Source: Acanthaster planci
Lineage: Eukaryota > Echinodermata > Asteroidea > Valvatida > Acanthasteridae
Length of the DNA stretch: 30,568 nt
NCBI RefSeq assembly: GCF_001949145.1
Contig: NW_019091445.1
Coordinates: 314,748-345,315 of the forward strand
Direction: 5' to 3'
Shown: positions 1 through 11,776 of the stretch, one piece after another
Position numbering within the stretch: the stretch's first letter is position 1
Layout: every line of letters begins with the position of its first letter
Position numbers and translations under genes: made by a program
The notes under the pieces: generated by a model
Seen by the model: only the letters and a program-made list of their open reading frames with translations
Databases searched by the model: none
What the model was told of the DNA's origin: nothing

Positions 1-657
1 TGCAATTTGTTATTAGGCGATCTCTTTTCCGGGTACCCGATGTTAACAAAAAACGGGTACCCGGTTCTAAAAATACCCGCAAATGCACTCCCCTAGTATC
101 CTGTCTTCTTGTGTCTATCTTGATCAGTTGGCAGTAAACCCGAGTGGAGGGGAGGAGTACCCAAAGTCTCTTCTTGGCCTATCAGGGATTTGGCAGCAAC
201 CCAAAGCTTGCAAGGGAGTACCCAAAGTCTCCTGCAGCCTACTTGATTAATAGTGTCTGGTACAAGTCATGGAGTAGTCTATTTTCCTGACTATGACTAT
301 TATATTGATTAATTAAGTTAGCTTTATCAGTCATCATTTACAGATGTTTATTGATCACATTTATCTTCAGATCAGTAGGAGTTTGAGCATGAGACTGCCA
401 TAGGTGTCCGATTATCATGTTTTATTCAAGTACATGTACAAAGAAGCGATTTCTTCATTTGATATCGTTAAACACGTTAAAACTTCAGGTTCATGCTGTT
501 AATTTAAAGAAAAAAACTTGATCAGACTTCCATAGGTTATACTGAGAAATAGTTGATGTTAGCAAATGTTTCCTTGGTTAATCTAACTGTGATACAGACT
601 GTTGTAGCTTTATTTAGCAACCTCCCTTTTCTGTAAACCTTAGCTAAGGAGGGGGAG
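1..657. other. Non-coding segment, possible 3' end of an LTR retroelement
   Basis: No convincing coding frame is visible. The start has two GGGTACCCG-like palindromic words near positions 33 and 53. The rest is AT-rich, apart from the tandem pair listed separately. If the LTR called at 658 is real, this is the decayed internal 3' part of the same retroelement, but no gag-pol motif is seen. Confidence 0.4.
128..249. repeat. Two-copy tandem repeat, about 62 bp per unit
   Basis: The words TTGGCAG (128 and 190) and GGAGTACCCAAAGTCTC (154 and 215) recur in the same order, 61-62 bp apart, each followed by GCCT. The two units differ in the middle, so this is an old duplication. Confidence 0.65.
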
Positions 658-834
658 TGCAACGGGACATTTCATGTGATTACATGCCCTTTCAGGTCCA
701 CCTTAGGTTTGACCATTGCATTATCGGAAGATTAGAGTAGCTTCAGTCTTTTATGTGCATGCCTTCGGCCAAGCCGTATCATGTGTAATCATTCTCTGTA
801 TATAATGTAAATAATCTAATCAGAATGTATCACA
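646..834 (+). mobile_element. Candidate polypurine tract and short 3' LTR
   Basis: A purine run (AAGGAGGGGGAG, 646-657) directly precedes a TG at 658. The segment closes with CA at 834 after a TATA-like, AT-rich stretch (TGTATATAATG). This matches the polypurine tract plus TG...CA layout of a retroelement 3' LTR, here about 177 bp. No second LTR copy was found in the window and no target duplication could be defined, so the call rests on layout alone. It lies only about 65 bp outside the left arm of the large inverted repeat. Confidence 0.3.
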
Positions 835-2427
835 GAGTCAAGAAGAATCCTCATTCTTCCCCCATCCCAACCTGGTAATGGTCAATCTGACCGTTACAAT
901 TTGGCACGACGTGTCACGGCTCACCGTCCCCTCGCATGTCAAAATTACGCTTATACTGCACAAAATGCCAAAGACCGAGTTTTCTTCCTCAAGTCGTCGT
1001 TTCCGGTAGGATGACGAAAACAATGTGTTTCTATGGGGAAAAAAATCAGAGTAAAAGACATCGGTTGCAAAACCAGGAAGACTAAGAGGAAACATGCACG
1101 ACATGACTAAAATGCGTTTGAGCGAAATCAGCAGACTCAAGCAATCAAAGGCTACATTTCACATGCATAAGCACATAAAACTGTTCGTATAGCCCTACAC
1201 CCCTAAGCCTAGATGGGAAATTGTAATTGGCCAACCGAGACAAAAACGCTGAATCTGGGGTGAGAGTTACGGGTTATTTCTTACCACAGAAACTTCAGTG
1301 CACCAAATATGCGCCGTCTACATGTAACTCAGAAGAACCAATGGGGAATACTTCAAGGAATGATTCCGATGTGATATCATCCAAAGGACGCTGATTGCCG
1401 CACCCAAATTACTCTCATGTGGATCACACAAGCGGCAGGCGCTACAGATGGCCGTCATCTTAGCATTGTGCGTTACATGCAGTCCCCGCAGCAGCCACAT
1501 TCATGTACAGTGCACAAACTAATGGTTATGGGATGGTGACCTATACTGGTACAGTGGCCTCGAGAAGACATACACCGGTTCAAAATTTTGAAAATGGAGT
1601 TCAACCCGTTTCGTACAATACCTTTAATAGACCGATTGCGCCCATCAAGTCACGTGGTTCATGGTGGGTATCAAACATTAACATACAATGCGTCCTCCCG
1701 TAGCAACGTGTGTCTCAAGTTTCACTTATCAAAGATGAAGCTGACGGTTGGTAAAGTGCTCCATCTACGATGTTCTGAGTACCGTACCGAAAAGTAGGCT
1801 TTGTTTTTGGTGAACAATACTTAATTCACACTTTCTATAGGAGGACACCACGTTTATTATTATTTCACACCCATTCTATATCATGTGTCATCGGACGCAA
1901 TCGATCTATTCGATGAGCGCATAGCTTGGTAACACAGATTAATTTCTTTGGGAGACTGTCGAAGGAGACTGATTTTTTTAAGTGTCTATTGAGAAGTCCA
2001 CATAGGTTGTAGTCAACTCCAGCCCCAATGAATACAGAAAGAATGGAGCCTATAGTTAAGGGTTCAATAGCATGCATGCCAATGTTCCATACGGATTCTC
2101 AGACAAAAAAATCAAAGCATGTTTTGTCCTTAATCAACTTTCATTTTCAATTTTGCAAAGGTTAACCAATTGTACCTCTGAATATTTACACAAAACAAAA
2201 TTAACCCACAAAAGGTGATATATCCGAAATCTGCCTGCAGCCATTATTCAAAATGCGTCCCTCTGCTTTCTCGGGTAAATCCATATTGCCCCCAGGGGGA
2301 AGCCCAAAGACCCCGGGAGTTGATCCTTCAAAGATTAACACAATCTCACCATTTTGGGGGCCACGAAATCTCGGTTTCTAAAGGAATGTTGGGACACTTC
2401 TAATGTTGGGTTGGGCGGAAATTGTCG

Positions 2428-4055
2428 AGGCGGGAAAACCGCGGGCCGTTCGCATACCAGCGCGGGCAACCAGCCAACTCCATGCGGGTCCGAGCTGGCG
2501 CCCCTACCGGCCGGACCTGCCGGCGCTACACTATTGTTTGTCTGACCGGAAAGCAATAATCATCGAGCAGAGTTGTAACTCCTTCTGTGTCCTTCATCCA
2601 TGCTCAACCTTGCACAGATTTTAGTGAAGGAAATACATCACACAGGGTCACGCCTAACAATGCGCAGAGCATTGTGGGTAAATTTCTGCAAGGCTAACAA
2701 GCTCGTTTAATGCATTACACAAGCGGTGGTTATAAATTTGATTTTTTTTCTATTTTTCCTCATTGCTGAAAAACGTCTCATTACACTTTATTTGTTCATC
2801 CAAAATTGATCAAGATCACCATTATTTAATAAAAATACATGAGTTTTGCGAAAAACACGTGATCAGTGATACCTTGTGAGGAGATTAACTACCGTCACTG
2901 GGACTAACTAACAAGGATATGTTCTTATCATATAGCTGATACTTTGCCCGTGCAAAAGCATTGCCATTGGCAAACTAAAAACTGAAAGTAACGCTTCGTT
3001 AACAGGAAGTGATAACCCCATGGTCGCAGTCAAGGTCGAGCACAATGTTGTAATTAAATCATTGTGCAAAACCGGCATCAGCCCTTCCAAGCACCATGTT
3101 CGGGCGCTGGGCGACGAGCAACTTTAACCCTTTGTATTAGAAGACTCCTACTGGTCGAGCTCTTCAACGACGCTAATATTTTATTAATTCCTAAGCCTCA
3201 AGAACCGTGTAAATAGAGCACATTTTCCCTATCTCGTCAGTCAGGTGCGGCTATTCGGAGCGCAACCTTACGTTGTGCGGTGGAAGGACCCATTTCGAGA
3301 GTAGTGCGGTATTTCCAAAATACCTATTCTTATGGGGAATTGCGTGGTACCCGTATGAATGCCAAACTAGCTTAGCTTGAACCATAGAGTGGGATATAAT
3401 AATGATTACTATAGGGCGTACTTCCCATTACAAGCAACGCTTTGCCACTGTGCGCCATTGGATCGCAGGCTGTCAAAGCCAAACCGGAGGAATAGCACGC
3501 CAAGTACCCAGATGTTATTGTTCCCATACACGATTCAATTGGAAACTTACAAGAAAGTTTGCAGTACCTTTTTTTTGCGACGCATCTTTAATATATGGTA
3601 TAGAACAATCGAAACCGTACTTAGTTGTAGGCCCTATTTTAGGATATTTTGATAGCACAATTTTTTTGTTGACATATCGCTCCGTGTACTGTACAGCCTT
3701 CCGTGGTGATACAGAACAGTCTTGATGACCAGTCAGCTGATTCTTTTCACAAATTGAGTGTCATGATCATGGAAGGAAATGCTCAGACAGATCAGGGAAC
3801 ACTGAGGAGCGAATTCCAAGAACAAATCTTGCTGGACAGTTTTTATTTTTTTATGAGAGCTGGAGAAGTTTCAAGGGTCTCCCTTTTAGATTTTGGTCAA
3901 TGCTCTCCGGTATAGAACTCAAGCCCTTTTCGGTCAAGTGCCTTGCAAAGTCGTAACAAATATAGTAGAGCCCCTCTAACATGGCGCACTTCTACATTCA
4001 CTTGACTTTCATCACATGGTGTGGCCAAACATCTTTGTTGAAAATCTAAAAACTC
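2428..4055. other. Left-arm-only segment, 1.6 kb
   Basis: Similarity to the right arm stops at about 2428 and resumes at about 4055. The right arm has an unrelated 450-bp segment in the same place (16420-16870). The first 120 bp are clearly GC-rich compared with the surroundings. A stop-free run at 3703-3915 on the plus strand has coding-like composition, rich in D, E, Q and S, but I do not recognise it. No terminal repeats or target duplication were found. It could be an insertion in the left arm, a replacement, or a deletion in the right arm. Confidence 0.5.
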
Positions 4056-5482
4056 TTTAGTTAAAATAATCTTCATGTTCAGGGTATTGAGCCTTTGCTA
4101 TCGTTTCAGTGTTGTGAAATTTTGTCCCAAATCTAAAATGTTTGCATCTGGAAATTAGACTCGAATTAAAAGCAGTATTCCCAAACACGGCGCACTTGAC
4201 ATAATGTGAAAAAAAATCCATAAACATTTTCGAAATACGTTAAAGTCGGCAAATTCTTATAAGCATCATCTCACTCACACGCTTCCACACGTTTGTCAGA
4301 GAATCCTGTTTGCATTTTGGGGCACATTTTAAAAGTGTTCATTTAGCATATCCGGTAAAACAAATCAGAAAACTGGGCAAATATAAGATTTCATCGGACT
4401 TTTGTAGCAGGTACGTAAAATCAACATTTATGTATCAGAATATTGGAAGTTTCAAAGTTGCCCATTGTAGAATTTGATTTAAAAATGTTGCTCGGGTAAG
4501 ACGTGAGTGGCTAAATAATGAAAGCGCGCCACGCAAGGGGCCGCGTCATATTAGGGTACATCAAAAATACTAGGCGGCGAGTTCTTTCCTTTTAAAAGGA
4601 GGGGTCTGTCAAAAGTTCAGCAAACCTTTGCATGTTAGCATTGGTGTGATGGACAGCAGCTGTTGGTTTGGCTTTAAATCGTCATTCAAAGTTTCCTCAA
4701 AGCAAGCTAACCTTAGCATTTTAGATGGCATGATGTGGCTCTTCAATAGGACGGCACGGAGAGTCCACTTGAATTGCAGACAATGTTATTGTCAGATTAT
4801 TATTCCAACTACTTCTTCTTCGAATTCGTCTGAAGAACATCTCCAAGTGATCTCGGGACATCTTATACGTGCACACATAATAGAAAGGCTGAGAAGCTGT
4901 CAAAAGATCATCACAAATACGAAGTACTGAGTCGATTGTACCCATAAACGTTACCCATGTAGTCTTCCATCTGCCCTTGCACAGTTGCCCTTCAGCATCT
5001 GTAAGAGCTCCTGGGTAATTCTTTGTATCCAGGAGCCATTTTTGTCTCTTCGCAAAGTCTGCAGTAATTGGACTCTTGAATCCCTTCCTTTAGGATACTT
5101 TGACTTCGTGAAATCGAACAGTTTATCAACGATTCAGATAAAGTGTGTTGTTTTCTTGCTACTTTCAACAAGGCAGAGGTCCTCCTCAAAAAATCAATGG
5201 CGTCAGCTACAGACGAGCTAAGTGAATGTACAGCCCCTTTCACATTCATCTTGTGCTGCTGCCACAAAATGTGCTTTGCTTTTAACTTATTTGCAAGGTG
5301 CAAATTATCCTTCTGTTGGACCTCGTATTATCTTTCGATGTACCTCCAATATATCTCATCTCCATCGTCATAAATTGTCCCGATATAGTTGCTAAGCTAT
5401 ATCTATCAAACAGCTCAGGTAGCACGCATCAAACACGAAGTACAGACATTTTGAGATAGATCCATCTCCTGGGTGTGGAAAG

Positions 5483-5741
5483 TACGGTGGCTTATATTCG
5501 CCAATTCGTTACACACGACCCCTTTTTTTTTCGGCGTTATATCGCCGTACTATGGCGCTATATCGCCGTACTATGGCGTTATATCGCCCTACTATGGCGT
5601 TATATCGCCCTACTATAGCGTTATATCGCCATACTTTATGGCGATATATAGCAATAGTACGGCAATATAACACCATACAGTATGGCGGTATAACGCCGAA
5701 AGAGACGGTGTGTTATGAATTGGCGAATACGAGCCACCGTA
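5483..5741. mobile_element. MITE-like palindromic insertion, left copy
   Basis: The insertion has inverted ends of about 50 bp. It begins TACGGTGGCT...TTCGCCAATTCGTTACACAC and ends with the near reverse complement, including GAATTGGCGAATACGAGCCACCGTA. The inside is a 21-bp minisatellite followed by inverted derivatives of the same unit. It has no coding capacity and splits the P-like transposase. The boundaries come from the inverted ends. A target duplication could not be resolved, because the flanks AAAG and TAAAG are ambiguous. Confidence 0.75.
5533..5637. repeat. 21-bp minisatellite, five units, inside the MITE
   Basis: Units start at 5533, 5554, 5575, 5596 and 5617. Each is a 14-bp imperfect palindrome (GGCGTTATATCGCC) plus a 7-bp spacer (GTACTAT or CTACTAT). 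Because 21 is a multiple of three, it gives an open repetitive frame (GVISPYY heptads on the plus strand), which is a by-product and not a gene. Confidence 0.95.
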
Positions 5742-6450
5742 GTAAAGTGTGATCGCATTGCTTTAGGAGTAATTGAACAGCCCAACAATGGTGCTGTTTG
5801 GTTTGCATATGTGCCATCACATACCACACCAAGTGATCTACCAGGTAGTATGCCACTGGATGCTTCCAACAGCCAGTTAGCCCTACAGCCATGAAAACAA
5901 GGGCTTTAGTAACAAGACTGTCTTTCGAGGAAGCTAGGAAATTACCACCGTCTATAAAACCAGCATATTTATTATTCTTTAGCCTTGCATAAACATACAA
6001 TGTTTTTTCATCGAATCCTCGGCTGCCATTTCCTTGACATGATTGATGACCTCAGAAATCCTGGCTGGCAGTTCAGGCTTTCACTGCATTTACGAATTGT
6101 GCTTGGATGTGGAAGTTGTAAATACTGCCTAACAAACCCATAGGCTTGAGCGCTATAGAAATGAAGGGTGGCAGCAAATTGCTTGAGTGTCTAAGAACCT
6201 GTGCCCGTGTTTGTCTTTTTGGATGATTTCAGCTTCTTGTCAATCAGTGTGAATTTATTTTCTCCAAAGTTGAGCTTCAACAACTCCCACTGTTCCTGGT
6301 TTATCATGTGCTTATACATTATATTTTACTTTTTCTAGAAAAATTGAGATTTTTTTACTTTGACGTTTCGCGTTTCGCTTAGCTACGTTAAGTTCCACAC
6401 GGGCCTCTTGAAGTTGACGATGGTTTCTTTTAGTTTTACATGAACTGCAC

Positions 6451-8236
6451 TTATCGATGTAGCATACATGTGTAGGTCATACAATTTCTTAGAAATGTTT
6501 GGGTTGCTTGGTAGCGTGTGTGGGCAGGTTGGTAGCAGAACTTGACTGGCAGCCAACCACAAGAGCCCTTGAGGAGGAGCGGATATTAACTCAGCTGCCA
6601 GTGACTATCCACCTTACTTGCCTACTGGGCTGAAGTTCTGTTGGCTGTGGTTTTATCTATCCGCCAGGGCGTTATCAGCATTCAGGCTCATACTTGTTCC
6701 CATTCATAAGTACCTTTCTTGTCAGAGAGTCCAAAGAAGTCAACATATGAGAAATTTCCAACAATTTTGTCCGGGAATTCACTTTCATTTTTCGCAACAC
6801 CCCATCTATTTTATGGTATATTCCTTGTGTAAGTTGGAGTTGGTATGCCACATGGGGCGTTCTGCATACTGCATCACAAGCAGACTGTTGACCAACAGAA
6901 ATTGATTGAATTGCCTGGTATTCAGGTGCCAGCGTGTCTTTTATGCAGGACAGGGTATTATCAAATCATAATGTCGATGATTTCCCTACAATTCACAATT
7001 TTAACCATTTATTCATATAAAGATGCCACAAGATGAAATACTGACTCAAAGATTATCAAGGGCTCTGCTTCCAAAAACCTTCCCGAAGGGGTGAGTCACG
7101 CACGTATAGTCCTGAACGTAATATTTTCATATCCTTAAGTAATTACTGTGCAAGCACCTCGGAAATTTGGTTGCACTGATTTTGGCTTTTACCGTTTCCA
7201 CTGTCCCTTGTTTTAGCTAACTTGCAACTGACTTGATCAACACTGCTGTTTCATATTGCTAATCGTCCGCGGAAGTGGGCAATGCACAGGTGCGATCCCG
7301 GAGGCAATCAATTCGTGAAGACCAGGTCGTCTCAAGTGGAAAAATGATGAGCCTACTTGCGGCTAATCGCATATGTCTTGGAACGCTAGCGAAGCTAAAC
7401 TCCAGAATCTTGGTCGATGTTCTGATGCAGCCAGCCAGCAACACAATTCCAAGGCATCTTACCACGATTCTTCAACCGGGCATGACACGAAGGACAGAGA
7501 AGAGCTCAACGTAATGTACATATGCGCAAGCCAAACAAGCAAATACATGTACCAAGATGCCATGTCCAAGCAAGTACTGTATAGCGCCCTCGACGGCAGT
7601 AGTGGGAAGAAGTGTAGAGTTAACATGGTGTATGTGATGAATTCATCCTCTTATTAGTAGCAGAAAAGTTACAAAAATGTGCAAAGATTTCTTCTCGTGT
7701 AATTAATTTATTTATTCCTTATTTATCTTGGGTAACCTAAACTGCTAAAGCTGGTTCTCAGTACGACCAACTTGACGGATAAGCCAATCAGCCCCCCCCA
7801 GTGATATTCAGAATTGTATATGAACGACATGCCACGCTTAATGTAAACGATATTTCCGCAATCAAAGTAGTCAAACTTGGAGTCTCGTTATTTATATTAT
7901 CGAGTAATGAAAACAAAAACTTCTGCAATTTGACTGACTGCTACCTTTTTGGGTAGATGAGCAAATTGGCTGTGTGCATACGGTAGGCAGATTCGTCAAG
8001 TCCGGATTCTCAACTCACAAGTGGACACAAGAGGGCGCGAAGCAAGCTGCGCAGTCCCCATATTAAAAGCATAAACGCAGACAACGTCACGGAGGATCCT
8101 GACTTGATTCAAGTCTAATAACATAGACAGTGAATGAGATTGACCCAACAATTGACCGTTGTGTACTGCTGTATTAATTGGAAGTGGACTGGATTAGTTT
8201 CGTTCATTACAAACTGATTATTGTCGGCTATGACCA
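6451..8236. other. Inner part of left arm, no gene recognised
   Basis: This stretch lies on the 5' side of the left transposase relic and is matched by 9985-11880 in the right arm. A stop-free run at 7275-7514 (plus strand) is matched by one at 11276-11518 (minus strand), but the arm-to-arm changes within it are mostly amino-acid-changing, so it does not look selected as protein. Bases 6750-6997 are missing from the right arm. No THAP N-terminal exon could be recognised here. Confidence 0.5.
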
Positions 8237-9984
8237 GGCCTATGTCTTTCCTTCCACCCTTTCCTTGGACGCTGAGATATCTATGCGTATTGGAACACTG
8301 ATAATAGATCCCCCAAATGACATAAATTATCACAGACATAAATAACCCATAGACTGACAGGGCCTATAGAAATCAACGTCTGGATAACGTAATGGAGACG
8401 GCGCCCAACTAAACACGAAACCATGGGCGGAAGTAGCTTAGCAGTGTGCACAAGTCTATGGATAAATCACCGGAAGAGTGATACAAATCAGAAATTGGGA
8501 TGGTAATTAATGCCCTGACGGCGACTGAAAACCCTGTCCAGCATTGATTATGTGCTCCACTGCAGCTACTTTTTTGTTTTTTTGGTTTTTTTTAAATTAA
8601 TTCAGTCTTTGCACAATGAATAATTGAAATCCTAGTTTGTCGCCATGACCGCACGGTCGCGCATGTGCGCTTATAGCCCCACAAATAGGGCTGTAGATTG
8701 TAGTGGCTCTCTTTTACAATCTGTCTCTTTTCTGTCTCCACCACGGCCCTACTTCAAGGCATGTCTTAAATGCCTTAAATCCAAACTGCAGGATTTTCAC
8801 AAACTTTGAAACGTAATATCTTCCGAAATGAGAACGACTGGACAATTTTACTTACACTGGCGTATAACTCAGAGTTTGGACTTTCATACGAGCACCCTAA
8901 AGCTTTCCACAATTGTAAATTTCGTCTGCATCCGTCTGTGCAAATTATTTACTTCATTTTATAATATTTACACGTATATGTGATGGAATCTGCAAAAACC
9001 CTTCGCATGGTGAGCTTTGTCATTTGGGTGCATCCATATGTACATGTATAAACTTCCAATTAATAAGGACATGCTCGTTTTTCCATACATGTATATTCCA
9101 TTCATGATTCTATATTGTCTACAACATGAATCTAGGTTGTGTAGAATAACAAACAGTTTTGAAAACAGGGCAGAGTCCAGATCAATTTGAAGTTGATGTG
9201 CACCAAAATGACTAAGCCAACGGTGTGATCAGTTTTTGCAGATCACATCATATACATGTATAAAAGTGCAAAACTATTTTCTTTGGAAGGTGTGATCCTA
9301 TAAAATTGAGGGCATTCCCCATTATTTGACGCCATTGTATAAAATTGTGCGACCTACTCCAGTCATTTTGTGCATAATTGCTATGATAGTCCTTCAGTAG
9401 TGCTGGCCATGCATCAGGAAGTCAAATAAAGTTGTACCCTAAACGGAAATAGAAACAATCCATAGACATCAAATCACAAAGAAAACCTCACCTCATTGTA
9501 CTCAGGTGTTGTTTCCTTTAATTGAAGTCTTGACAACCTGTCACTAACAAATCTTAAAAAAACCCACTCAGCTTTTTAAAAAAACTTAGCATACACATAC
9601 TTCACGATGTTAAATGGCCAGATGTTTAAAGGTGACTCTAGGAATATTGAAAAGTACCAGAAACTTAAAGGTTTGTCGGTTTTCCCCTGAAATCAAAAGC
9701 TCTGGTATAGTTTTTTTGCTTTCAGAAGCAAACTCACCGGTTCTTTTAAGAACCACGCCTTGTCCAAAAGAGATTGATTCCATGGTGTACCCGCAAACCC
9801 ATTTCTAAACTAGACCATTGCACTGGACGGGGATCACTTTCCATGAATCAATCAATAATTGTCTTTATGAACTACAGTACACTGACAGGCCCTGTTTTCA
9901 ATGATCTCAGTAAGGCAGTGGATTCTGTCGATCACAATATTCTCTTAGAAAAACTACATTAACAGGTCAGAGTTTTTTCTGGTT
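8237..9984. other. Spacer between the inverted arms
   Basis: About 1.75 kb with no counterpart in either arm. It is AT-rich, with a T-rich run near 8570-8600, several ACATGTATA words (about 9035-9100 and 9255) and an A-rich stretch near 9555-9590. The only recognisable coding remnant is a reverse-transcriptase fragment at its right end, listed separately. Confidence 0.7.
9885..9962 (+). pseudogene. Non-LTR reverse transcriptase fragment
   Basis: The frame reads PVFNDLSKAVDSVDHNILLEKLH and then stops. This matches the RT catalytic region of LINE-type elements, where a [11 protein letters not shown] core carries the first catalytic Asp. Only this short block is left; the upstream frame (9774-9884) is not clearly RT. 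It ends 22 bp before the right arm of the inverted repeat begins. It is closer in motif style to CR1/Jockey-type elements than to retroviral RT. It is not the same fragment as the LINE at 28080. Confidence 0.65.
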
Positions 9985-10062
9985 TGGTCATAGCCGACAA
10001 TAATCAGTTTGTAATGAACGAAACCAATCCAGTCCACTTCCAATTAATACAGCAGTACACAA

Positions 10063-10094
10063 GGGTCAATTGTCGGGTCAATTGTCGGGTCAAT
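10063..10094. repeat. 12-bp tandem expansion, right arm only
   Basis: GGGTCAATTGTC starts at 10063, 10075 and (partly) 10087. The left arm has a single copy in the matching place (about 8140-8158), so the expansion occurred after the arms separated. Confidence 0.85.
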
Positions 10095-10472
10095 CTCATT
10101 CACTGTCTATATTATTAGACTTGAATCAAATCGGGATCCTCCGTGACGTTGTCTGCGTTTATACTTTTAATATGGAGACTAGTGTGCAGCTTGCTTCGCG
10201 CCCTCTCGTGTCCACTTGTGAGTTGAGAATCCGGACTTGACGAATCTGCCTATCGCTTGCACACAGCCAATTTGCTCATCTACCCAAAAAGCTAGCAGTC
10301 AGTCAAATTGCCGAAGTTTCTGTTTTCATCACTCGATAATATAAATAACGAGACTCCAAGTTTGACTACTTTGATTGTGGAAATTCCGTTTACATTAAGC
10401 GTGGCATGTCGTTCATATACAATTCTGAATATCACTGGGGGGGGGTCTGATTGGCTTATCCGTCAAGTTGGT

Positions 10473-11012
10473 TTTACGTTTACGGCCTGTATGATGACTT
10501 ACGTCGTACAATCATTGACGTTGGCGCCGGATGTCGCGGAATGACCATCAAAATGAGGGCGCCTTATAAGAAGTTATGCTGACCGTGGCGACGGAGGGCG
10601 ATCGTGTAACTAGACTGTGTACAGTGAAGAGATGGCTGACAGGGGAAAAGCAAAGTAGGTCTGACTTGATTCAAGTCGAATATACTATGGAGAGTCCCTT
10701 GTGTCATTCCTGAGGCTTGTAAACTGTAAATATACATCGATGACTCTGCAATAACTTGTACCGTAGCCCCTCTACACTTGAAGAAATCGAGAGAAACCTT
10801 TAGGCAATGGTCAGTACTACTGGGCATTGAGAAATGCGCTCATTTGATAAAAATATAAGATTGCTTCTGACGACCTGAAAATCCGTACTGGTGACTCCTT
10901 AACTGAGGAGATCAGCAGCTTTAAGTATTGTTATTTTTTAACATGCTTTTATTTATAGAAAGATTTTTTTTTTGTTCTCTGTATTGGTTTATTTTTCACT
11001 GCTGGGCCCTAC
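10473..11012. other. Right-arm-only insertion, about 540 bp
   Basis: The left arm reads straight across this point (about 7765), so the extra DNA lies between CAAGTTGG and CGTACTGA. It includes GACTTGATTCAAGTC (about 10670), a perfect palindrome also present in both arms (about 8101 and 10115). The right end is T-rich. No terminal inverted repeats, target duplication or recognisable protein were found. It may be a non-autonomous element or a fragment. Confidence 0.5.
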
Positions 11013-11776
11013 GTACTGATAACCAGCTTTAGCAGTTTAGGTTACCCAAGATAAATAAGAAATAAATAAACTATTTACACGAGAAGAAATCTTTGCACAT
11101 TATTGTAACTTTTCAGCTACTTATAAGAGGATGAATTCATTACATACACCATGTCAACTCTACACTTCTTCCCACAACTGCCGTCGAGGGCGCTATACAG
11201 TACTTGCTTGGACATGGCGTCTTGGTACATGTATTTGCTTGTTTGGCTCGTGTACACTACTGGCGCATATGTACATTACGTTGAACTCTTCTCTGTCCTT
11301 CGTGCCATGCCCGGTTGAAGAATCGTTTTAAGATGCCTTGGAATTGTGCTGCTGGCTGGCTGCATCAGAACATTGACCAAGATTCTGGAGTTTAGCTTCG
11401 CTAGCGCTCCAAGACATATGACATTAGCCGCAAGTAGGCTCATCATCATTTGTCTACCTGAGACGACCTGATCTTCACGAATTGATTGCATCCGGGATTG
11501 CACCTGTGCATTGCCCACTTACGCGGACGATTAGCAGGATGAAACAGCAGTGTTGACCAAGTCAGTCGTACGTTAGCTAAAACAAGGGACAGTGGAAACG
11601 GTAAAAGCCAAAGTCGGGGCACTGCTAGAAGTGCAACCAAATTTCCGAGGTGCTTGCACAGTAATTACTTAAGGATATGAAAATATTACGTTCAGGTTTT
11701 TGGAAGCAGAGCCCAGGATAATCTTTGAGTCAGTACGTCATATTGTCGCTTCTTTATATGAAGAAATGGTTAAAAT

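Larger units (their letters stand above)
4600..6450 (-). pseudogene. P-element/THAP9-like transposase relic, left copy
   Basis: This is a decayed transposase of the P-element superfamily, the family of Drosophila P transposase and vertebrate THAP9, which cut and pasted the element in the nucleus. Reading right to left: a basic helical stretch near 6440-6370; the conserved block with KALVFMAVGLTG then HPVAYYLV (about 5920-5830); the CDGTYANQ motif, which holds a catalytic-type Asp (about 5790-5820); a helical block ANKLKAKHI...SLSSSVADAIDFLR (5303-5190); and a C-terminal block CTYKMSRDHLEMFFRR...NNN (about 4870-4800). Frames shift between blocks and in-frame stops are present. About 60 bp are lost just before the CDGT motif. 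A MITE interrupts it at 5483-5741. Compared with the right copy it lacks the THAP exon (a 1-kb deletion at 6667) and the 3' end (a 0.96-kb deletion at about 4595). It cannot be functional. Confidence 0.85.
899..8236 (+). repeat. Left arm of a giant inverted repeat
   Basis: Reading this arm on the minus strand gives the same succession of sequences as the right arm on the plus strand. Matched landmarks (left/right) are: 899 with 18775, 1318-1500 with 17838-18020, 1865-2077 with 17229-17440, 2240-2425 with 16875-17060, 4060-4590 with 15886-16420, 4600-6450 with 13090-14925, 7259-7660 with 11110-11530 and 7770-8236 with 9985-10470. Arms differ by many substitutions and by arm-specific insertions and deletions, so they are an old duplication rather than an assembly echo. 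The exact percentage identity was not computed. Confidence 0.92.

Noticed and set aside
1318-2077. Short open frames in the left outer arm, mirrored at 17229-18020
   Set aside because: Short, without motifs, and one is broken in the right arm by an A-rich insertion. I kept them only as notes in the flank descriptions.
5533-5637. CRISPR array
   Set aside because: The units are direct tandem copies with constant 7-bp linkers and no unique spacers, and the window is eukaryotic.
5473-5752. Repetitive open frames (GVISPYY or ALYRPTM heptads) as a repeat protein
   Set aside because: They arise because the 21-bp MITE minisatellite is a multiple of three. Similar frames appear on several phases and are not linked to a start or splice context.
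7275-7514. Conserved open frame in both arms (partner 11276-11518) as a gene
   Set aside because: Although open in both arms, the differences are mostly amino-acid-changing and there is no start or splice support, so it reflects duplicated DNA and not selected protein.
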